Source of the DNA: CANHVK01 sp046304235
GTDB taxonomy: Bacteria > Bacteroidota > Bacteroidia > Flavobacteriales_D > Crocinitomicaceae
Assembly: GCA_046304235.1 (NCBI GenBank)
Contig: JBKCEW010000114.1
Coordinates: forward strand, 1 to 21,604
Length of the DNA stretch: 21,604 nucleotides
Direction of reading: 5' to 3'
In this document: positions 16,676-21,604 of the stretch, piece by piece
Layout of the letters: each line of letters starts with the position of its first letter
How positions within the stretch are numbered: position 1 is the stretch's first letter
Made by a program: the position numbers and the translations under genes
Notes under the pieces: generated by a model
Seen by the model: the letters and a program-made list of their open reading frames with translations, nothing else
Database searches by the model: none
Told to the model about the DNA's origin: nothing

Positions 16676-17607
16676 AAGAACCTTTTTTTTCAATTATTAT
16701 CCCACTCTACAACCGAGAAGCTAAAATCCAAAAAGCGATACATAGTATTTTGGATCAGGAGTTTCAAGATTTTGAAATCCTAGTGATTGATGATTGTTCT
16801 TCGGATCGTTCTTGTGAAGTAGTTTTGTCTATTTCCGATGATCGTATTCATTTAATCCAAAACGAAACGAATCTTGAACGTTGTTTAACCCGAAATAAAG
16901 GAATTGAAATAGCGCAAGGCAAATACATTTGTTTTTTAGACAGCGATGATTACCATTTACCAAACCACTTAAGCCTAATCTATTCAAGAATCATTTCTTT
17001 AAACGAACCTAAAGCTTTCCTTTTTACAAATTCGTGGAATGAAACGGAGGATGGAATTCGAACCGAACGCACTTGTCCTAAGATAGATGGGATTGATTTG
17101 TATAGCTATTTTTTACATTATACAGTGAATCCTCAGCGTTGGGTAGTGGAGAAAAGTTTAGCACAAGAAATTTTATTTGACCCGAATGTATTGATTTGTG
17201 AAGATATGGACTTCAGTTTACGCATTGTTGAAGCAAACTATCCTATATACCAGGTGAATGAACGAACTACTGTTTATGTTGCTGCGAGTGATAGCTTCAC
17301 ACATGGAGACCCACAAAAATGGGAGAAGGAGTTATTTTATTTAAAACGCATTTTTGAGAAGCCTGAGTTGAAAAAATATTTGCCTAAAAAAGATAAAAAT
17401 AGATTGTTAAGTATTTGCTATTATCATCTTGCGAGTAAATTTAATAAGCATAATATGCATCTCAATACAATAAAATTTGCTCTTAAATCAATTTATTTGA
17501 ACCCATTTGGGTATAAAAAAGGAATTACGAAAGATTTATTTATATTACTGATTGTTTCTTTCCCTTTTTCAAGGTTCATAAAATCAATTTTCTTTAAAAG
17601 AAGATAA
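16669..17607 (+). CDS. GT2 family glycosyltransferase, paralogue of the enzyme at 5941-6849
   Basis: This 312-residue soluble GT-A enzyme begins PFFSIIIPLYNRE (5-17) and has DDCSSDRS (41-48), ERCLTRNKG (70-78), DSDD (91-94) and FDPNVLICED (170-179), with the Glu-Asp pair as catalytic base. The same motifs in the same order and spacing occur in the enzyme at 5941-6849, so the two are closely related. Each also neighbours a paralogous GT-C membrane gene. Here, unlike there, the GT-C gene is on the opposite strand and convergent, and the last 24 bases of the two genes overlap. The gene's ATG lies inside the previous gene's end, as in the other copy. It ends in a short hydrophobic and basic tail that may touch the membrane. 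It is the last of the four-gene plus operon. Likely a late step in the same glycan; donor unknown. Confidence 0.92.
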   Translation: MLKEPFFSIIIPLYNREAKIQKAIHSILDQEFQDFEILVIDDCSSDRSCEVVLSISDDRIHLIQNETNLERCLTRNKGIEIAQGKYICFLDSDDYHLPNHLSLIYSRIISLNEPKAFLFTNSWNETEDGIRTERTCPKIDGIDLYSYFLHYTVNPQRWVVEKSLAQEILFDPNVLICEDMDFSLRIVEANYPIYQVNERTTVYVAASDSFTHGDPQKWEKELFYLKRIFEKPELKKYLPKKDKNRLLSICYYHLASKFNKHNMHLNTIKFALKSIYLNPFGYKKGITKDLFILLIVSFPFSRFIKSIFFKRR

Positions 17608-19344
17608 TTCTTTTGTCTGATTTACAATTTTAACAGACTTAAAAGGCGTTATTTTATTATCAAAACAATCATAATACATTGGATATTCCCAAGTATCTCC
17701 ATGTACACCCCATTTTGTAGGTGTATTTTTTTTAATTCGATATCGCCATTTCTTGAATTCAGGAAGGAATAGAGGCATTGCTACGAAGTATTTTTCGAAT
17801 CGTGTAACTAATTTCGCTTGTTTATCTGTTTTTATGAAAGGTCTATTTGGGTTTAACATCATAAGAAGCATACAATAGAGTGTCGCTGATATAAGATATA
17901 ATCCGATTATTTTTTTGAATTTTATTTGATACAACATCATCGAACAAGGGATCGCCATCATCATAAATAAAGGTACTTGAAGACGTATATGCCAAGGTTG
18001 CCATTTTAAAATGATCGAAAAAATAAAAAAGGTAGCTAAACAGAATAGCGTCGTAAACCTAAATGAATTTGTGGTGTTTTTCCATTGGAGGATTAAAAAT
18101 AATAATGTTACTAAAAATAAAATGACTTGTAAGAAATTTGAAACTTCATCTTCGTTATGATTCCAAGTTCCTAATTTGAAGTGAATTCCGTTGTAACTAT
18201 ATTTTTCATCATTAATTTGTATATTCGTTATCAAATGTGCTTTTTCAACTACTTGATTGGTAATGTCTGATGTGAATGGAGTACTCAAATGATTACCCAT
18301 ATTTTTTAATAATCCTAGTGCTACACTTTTTACATTACTATCTTGATTAAAATAATGATCATCTGAAGCGCCAAAAATATCTCCTGAAAGAGCATAGTTT
18401 CTGTAGTAATGTGGACTTGGAATTAATAAAATCAAAAGAAGTAAAAGCGAAACAGATGGAGCAATTTTGCTAACAGAAATGGTTGACTTAATTATATTTC
18501 TAATCAAAAAAATAATTGCTATCAAACTTATTGGGATCAAGTATACAAAAGCGGTTCCTTTTGTCAGTAAAGCACATCCAATAAAAACACCCGTTAATAT
18601 TCCATTTGAATTCCTAAATGTTTTAAAAAACCGAATTAATGCATATATCGTACCCAAAAGAAAAAATCCAATAACAATATCATTTTGGGTAGATGTTGCC
18701 TGCATAAAGATACTTGGGGTAGTAAAAATTAATATGAAGGCGATAGAACGAATTTTTTGTGAAAGTTTAAACTCCTGCATAATTAGGTTTACACATGCTA
18801 ATGAGCTTATTAAATACATTAATTGCAAAGCATTTGCGAAATAATCGGCTCTATTTAGGATACAAATTTGTCCTATCATCCATTCTGCTAAAGGAGGTTG
18901 ATAGATTTGCCTGTAAATATGTGTTGGATAGGGATAAACTGATTCATTCATAACCCAGTGTGCAATCCTTGCCATGTGGTAGGTCATCGAATCCCAGTTG
19001 TTTGGGGGGTATAGGATTCCTTGAATAAATAACAGTACAGAAAATGTTCCAAGGAAAAGTATCATCCATTTATTTTGAATAATTAACGCTTTATAGCTAC
19101 TTAGTAATATTAGATTGCGATTTTTTAGTGTTAGGTATATTAATACTATATCTAAAAGCCCCCAATAGCTCAAACTACATGTAAAATTGTAAATCTTGAA
19201 GCTACTTGATAATTCGGTAATAAAGATGGTAGCAAGCGCAAAAGACAAACTACTCATTACAATTGCCAATGAAAAGGATTTTCTTTTGGTATACGTGTAA
19301 TTTAAAGTTAAAACTAGAAAAAAAAAGATTAACAGAATGGACAT
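17584..19344 (-). CDS. GT-C-type polytopic membrane glycosyltransferase (PMT/ArnT-like), paralogue of 6843-8792
   Basis: This 586-residue protein has about ten hydrophobic helices and a soluble C-terminal tail. It shares with the protein at 6843-8792 the external loop YPPNNWDSMTYHMARI (112-127, acidic Asp118), RQIYQPPLAEW (145-155), the second acidic motif ATSTQNDI (216-223), HYYRNYALSGDIFG, WQPWHIRLQVPLF and a C-terminal GDTWEYPMY. It is about 60 residues shorter, mostly in loops. Family knowledge suggests periplasmic sugar transfer from a polyprenyl-phosphate sugar. It is the last gene of the minus operon starting at 21465, 46 bases after the GT4 gene. Its final 24 bases overlap the end of the convergent GT2 gene at 17607. 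Over seven codons the nucleotide sequence encoding the YPPNNWD segment is identical to that of the paralogue. Substrate unknown. Confidence 0.88.
   Translation of the reverse strand: MSILLIFFFLVLTLNYTYTKRKSFSLAIVMSSLSFALATIFITELSSSFKIYNFTCSLSYWGLLDIVLIYLTLKNRNLILLSSYKALIIQNKWMILFLGTFSVLLFIQGILYPPNNWDSMTYHMARIAHWVMNESVYPYPTHIYRQIYQPPLAEWMIGQICILNRADYFANALQLMYLISSLACVNLIMQEFKLSQKIRSIAFILIFTTPSIFMQATSTQNDIVIGFFLLGTIYALIRFFKTFRNSNGILTGVFIGCALLTKGTAFVYLIPISLIAIIFLIRNIIKSTISVSKIAPSVSLLLLLILLIPSPHYYRNYALSGDIFGASDDHYFNQDSNVKSVALGLLKNMGNHLSTPFTSDITNQVVEKAHLITNIQINDEKYSYNGIHFKLGTWNHNEDEVSNFLQVILFLVTLLFLILQWKNTTNSFRFTTLFCLATFFIFSIILKWQPWHIRLQVPLFMMMAIPCSMMLYQIKFKKIIGLYLISATLYCMLLMMLNPNRPFIKTDKQAKLVTRFEKYFVAMPLFLPEFKKWRYRIKKNTPTKWGVHGDTWEYPMYYDCFDNKITPFKSVKIVNQTKELSSFKEN
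17596..17614. terminator. Possible hairpin at the overlapping convergent gene ends
   Basis: AAAAGAA (17596-17602) pairs with TTCTTTT (17608-17614) around GATAA, which contains the stop codon of the plus-strand GT2 gene. A further U-G pair can form outside it. The sequence and placement closely match the hairpin at 10097-10118. It lies partly within the coding region of the convergent GT-C gene. The stem is AT-rich and would be weak; a terminator role on either strand is inference. Confidence 0.35.
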
Positions 19345-19390
19345 ATGATTTTGGTATGTGTTTTACAATAAAAGTAAGCTAATTATGGAT

Positions 19391-20662
19391 TCATGCATTC
19401 AGAATTCTTTCATACGTTTTTCTAAATCTTTCTGCTCCTGATTCAAGATTGAATTCTCTAATACCATGTTGGATAATCTCATTTCGATTGGGGAGAGGTT
19501 CGTTTAAAATTTTAGTTGCGATTTTTTCATATTCTTTTTCTTCAAAATTCGATACCACCCAACCACTGTTTGTTTCAGCAATGATTTTGTCTGCATCGCC
19601 CACATTTGCATTACATACGATAGGGATTCCCATCGCCATTAATTCTCCTTGTTTTGTTGGGGAAGAAGCTTTTTTCGAATAAGCAGGAAGAATAAAGTAG
19701 ATAGAGATGTCAAACAACGAAATATAGGTTGGAACTTCTTTGTGTAAACAACTTGCCACTTTGATATCATTCGGATCTATTCCTTTTTGAATGGCGATTG
19801 ACTTTATTTTTTCTTCGGATTCATTGGTGATAAATAGAAAGAGTGCATTTTGTTTTTTTGATTTCATTACCTTAAAAAAATCAAGCATTTCAGGCAACAT
19901 ATACCAGGTTCCAATAGACCCAACATAGCCCAATACAAATGAATCTTCTGCTATATTCAATTGATTTTTTAATTCATTTGCTTTTTGTTGATTGACGGAA
20001 TTGATATTAAATAATTCAGTATCAACACAGCAGGGGATTACTTCAATTGAAAGATCCTTATTTTTTAGTTTTGGTGGGACGCTATTTATATTTTGCCAGG
20101 ATAGGATTTCATTTTTCCCGTTGTGAGTCAATGAAACAATTGCATTTGCTTCTTCTATGAATTCAATTTCTTTTCTTTTAAAAAAATTAAAAACCTTTCT
20201 AAAAACAGGATTTTTTAGGTCCCATACTCCACCATCTACTCGTTCATCGGCCCAAAAACCTCTCATATCAAATAGATAAGGAACTTGGTGTTTTTTTTGA
20301 AGCATTTGAGCAACCAAGGATGGCACATGACTTCTGCTGTGGAATAAATCGAAAGGGTTTTGTCTTTGAATGGAAAATACTTTTCTTTTTAGTCTAATGA
20401 CATTCCAAATGGTTGAGATAATTGGGATCTTACTGGCATATTTAATAGGTATCCAAGTTATATTTGACTCCTTACAAATCTCAATGATTGTATCTTTAAA
20501 TTGCAAGAAACGATTTTCTTTCTCAAAACTTATTAGAGTATATCTATAGTTGTGTTTTGAAATTTGTTTGATATATGGTAGAACTTGAGATTGACCAAGA
20601 GAATCAGTCATTCCATCGTATGAAACAAATAATATATGTTTTTTAAAAAATGATTTATTCAC
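19391..20662 (-). CDS. GT4 family glycosyltransferase (GT-B fold)
   Basis: This 423-residue protein belongs to a well-known GT4 subgroup of polysaccharide loci. HILFVSYDGMTDSLGQSQVLP (9-29) carries the hallmark LGQSQ at 22-26. FHSRSHVPSLVAQ (107-119) and FDMRGFWADERVDGG (131-145) belong to the acceptor half. VLGYVGSIGTWYMLPEML is the donor-domain entry, and SPTKQGELMAMGIPIVC near 336-352 replaces the classic E-x7-E segment, with Lys and Glu for nucleotide binding. It would add a sugar to a lipid-linked chain at the cytoplasmic face. It is the middle gene of a three-gene minus operon, 23 bases after the dioxygenase gene and 46 bases before the GT-C gene. The N-terminus is basic, as is usual for membrane-associated GT-B enzymes. 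Donor unknown. The family call is strong. Confidence 0.92.
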   Translation of the reverse strand: MNKSFFKKHILFVSYDGMTDSLGQSQVLPYIKQISKHNYRYTLISFEKENRFLQFKDTIIEICKESNITWIPIKYASKIPIISTIWNVIRLKRKVFSIQRQNPFDLFHSRSHVPSLVAQMLQKKHQVPYLFDMRGFWADERVDGGVWDLKNPVFRKVFNFFKRKEIEFIEEANAIVSLTHNGKNEILSWQNINSVPPKLKNKDLSIEVIPCCVDTELFNINSVNQQKANELKNQLNIAEDSFVLGYVGSIGTWYMLPEMLDFFKVMKSKKQNALFLFITNESEEKIKSIAIQKGIDPNDIKVASCLHKEVPTYISLFDISIYFILPAYSKKASSPTKQGELMAMGIPIVCNANVGDADKIIAETNSGWVVSNFEEKEYEKIATKILNEPLPNRNEIIQHGIREFNLESGAERFRKTYERILNA

Positions 20663-20685
20663 TTAAATTCTATGTATCAAATTAT

Positions 20686-21465
20686 TTATTTAAAAATCCT
20701 CTCAAAAAAAGCTTTTGTACCTGCTATCAGTCTTTTAATTTGTCCTGAAGTACCTTCTGTATTTATATATATTGTATTGTGGTCTCCTGCTTTTTCATGT
20801 TCAGGTCTATCTTTTGTATAATAATACGTTGCCAACGATTTTCGTGTAACACCTTCTGGTGTATTCAATGGAGTAGGGTGTCCGTGAAAGGAAATTTCAT
20901 TGGTTTCAAAAATCACACATCTATTAAAAACAGGAGAAACTCTATCAAGCATTACTTTATTTCCATCTGTAAAATCCCATAATTCGTTATGTCCTTGATA
21001 TTCTTCTTTCCAATCTTTATTCAAATAAATAATTACATTAAGCCTTCTGTGGTATTTAGTTTTAGGATGGATATTATAGTCGACATGGACATTCAAAAAA
21101 GCACCATTTACCGATTGGTGTAACCCACCTCCAAATAAATCTGGATCTCCTAAGAGTGGTTCTTCAAAATCGGTAAGATTATCAAGCCACTGACAAAAAT
21201 CTTTTCCATTTAACTCGTCAAATACTTGTTGCATAAATGACCCTGATTCAAATTTAGATTTTTGGAATTTATTTTTTTGATCTAGGTAGGTAGTACCATC
21301 CCATTCGCCTAATTCAACTGTTGGATAATTATCATGAATCTGATTTGCAATATCAATAGCTAAGAAATCTTCTATAACAACGTATTTGAATGGTTTTTTG
21401 GATTGAAAATCATTTTTTATTTCAGGGAGTCTTTTGTATAGGTCATCGTAATTAATTTGTGCCAT
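20686..21465 (-). CDS. 2-oxoglutarate/Fe(II)-dependent dioxygenase (prolyl-4-hydroxylase-like fold)
   Basis: This 259-residue protein has the iron-binding triad of the double-stranded beta-helix dioxygenases. His127 and Asp129 lie in LNVHVDYNIH. A distal His (194 or 196) lies in ISFHGHPTPL, and Arg208 is suitably placed to bind 2-oxoglutarate. KPFKYVVIEDFL (24-35) is the usual N-terminal strand, and RLNVIIYLNKDW (141-152) is typical of the family members found in polysaccharide loci. It would hydroxylate, or otherwise oxidise, a substrate with consumption of oxygen. It heads the minus operon with a GT4 and a GT-C gene, 23 bases before the former, so a glycan or glycosylated protein target is likely. 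No peptide-binding subdomain is obvious. The nearest -7-like box is a one-mismatch TATCTTTC at 21491-21484. Substrate unknown; family call strong. Confidence 0.9.
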   Translation of the reverse strand: MAQINYDDLYKRLPEIKNDFQSKKPFKYVVIEDFLAIDIANQIHDNYPTVELGEWDGTTYLDQKNKFQKSKFESGSFMQQVFDELNGKDFCQWLDNLTDFEEPLLGDPDLFGGGLHQSVNGAFLNVHVDYNIHPKTKYHRRLNVIIYLNKDWKEEYQGHNELWDFTDGNKVMLDRVSPVFNRCVIFETNEISFHGHPTPLNTPEGVTRKSLATYYYTKDRPEHEKAGDHNTIYINTEGTSGQIKRLIAGTKAFFERIFK

Positions 21466-21551
21466 ATTTCGATATTTGAGTTAGAAAGATAATTAAAATA
21501 TTTAATAAAAGTTGTTGTTAAAAATAACAAGAATTTTTAAGTAAATATATG

Positions 21552-21582
21552 ATTCAAATCATTTTGAGAAGTGATTTGGAAT
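21552..21582. repeat. Inverted repeat before a possible gene start at the right edge
   Basis: ATTCAAATCA (21552-21561) is complementary to TGATTTGGAAT (21572-21582) with one bulged G, around a 10-base loop. It ends one base before an ATG at 21584. It could be an operator or a structured leader for the gene beginning there, or for the divergent operon at 21465. No T-run follows, so it is not an intrinsic terminator in the plus direction. Function is inferred from position only. Confidence 0.35.
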
Positions 21583-21583
21583 T

Positions 21584-21604
21584 ATGAAATTAAGAGTTAT
21601 AAAA
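21584..21604 (+). CDS. Possible start of a plus-strand gene truncated by the right edge
   Basis: An ATG at 21584 opens seven codons (MKLRVIK) that run off the edge. The position, divergent from the dioxygenase operon and just after an inverted repeat, fits the alternating strand pattern of the locus. A one-mismatch -7 box, TCATTTTG at 21559-21566, lies 17 bases before it, inside the inverted repeat. Seven codons are too few to test, so this is only a possibility. Confidence 0.2.

Noticed and set aside
18467..18844. A 125-codon open frame on the plus strand inside the GT-C gene
   Set aside because: It lies wholly antisense to a gene with clear family motifs, and its translation shows no recognisable domain; it is a frame shadow.
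21515..21530. TTGTTA-AAAA-TAACAA hairpin followed by GAATTTTT, as a terminator
   Set aside because: No plus-strand gene ends before it, the stem is only six AT-rich pairs, and it lies in the leader region of a divergent gene.
1..21604. tRNA, rRNA, CRISPR array, insertion sequence or attachment site
   Set aside because: No cloverleaf-like element, direct-repeat array, transposase motif or flanking duplication was seen; nearly all bases are in glycan genes.

Overview
This is an AT-rich, very compact stretch of a glycan-assembly locus, most likely from a member of the Bacteroidota (probably Flavobacteriia-like). The evidence is the base composition, the near absence of Shine-Dalgarno sequences before starts, and short intergenic regions holding the Bacteroidota-type -7 box TAnnTTTG a short distance from the start codon. 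Every recognisable gene makes or modifies a polysaccharide, lipid-linked glycan or glycoconjugate. I see no RNA genes, insertion sequences, integrases, CRISPR arrays or origins. No gene-free stretch exceeds about 140 bases.

The layout is seven transcription blocks on alternating strands. (1) Minus, 1-1399: a membrane protein running off the left edge. (2) Plus, 1476-4030: a GtrB-like polyprenyl-phosphate glycosyltransferase and a GT-C-like membrane protein. (3) Minus, 8792 down to 4031: a GT-C membrane protein, a GT2 glycosyltransferase, a SAM methyltransferase and a GT4 glycosyltransferase, with overlapping ends. (4) Plus, 8920-10110: a second membrane-anchored polyprenyl-phosphate-type GT2. 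(5) Minus, 13371 down to 10117: a GT4-like transferase, a polysaccharide deacetylase and a GNAT acyltransferase. (6) Plus, 13500-17607: one GT4 and three GT2 transferases packed end to end. (7) Minus, 21465 down to 17584: a 2-oxoglutarate/Fe(II) oxygenase, a GT4 transferase and a second copy of the GT-C membrane protein.

A plausible working model (inference) is this. The soluble GT2 and GT4 enzymes build an oligosaccharide on a lipid carrier at the inner face of the membrane. The methyltransferase, acyltransferase, deacetylase and dioxygenase decorate it. The two polyprenyl-phosphate glycosyltransferases charge carrier lipid with single sugars, which the GT-C proteins transfer on the periplasmic side. 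No flippase, polymerase, export machinery or nucleotide-sugar synthesis gene lies in the window, so these must be elsewhere.

The most notable structure is a duplicated module: a GT2 of about 300 residues beside a GT-C protein of about 600 residues. It occurs at 5941-8792 (same strand, one operon) and again at 16669-19344 (convergent, with 24-base overlapping ends). Two convergent junctions also carry near-identical small hairpins with a stop codon in the loop.
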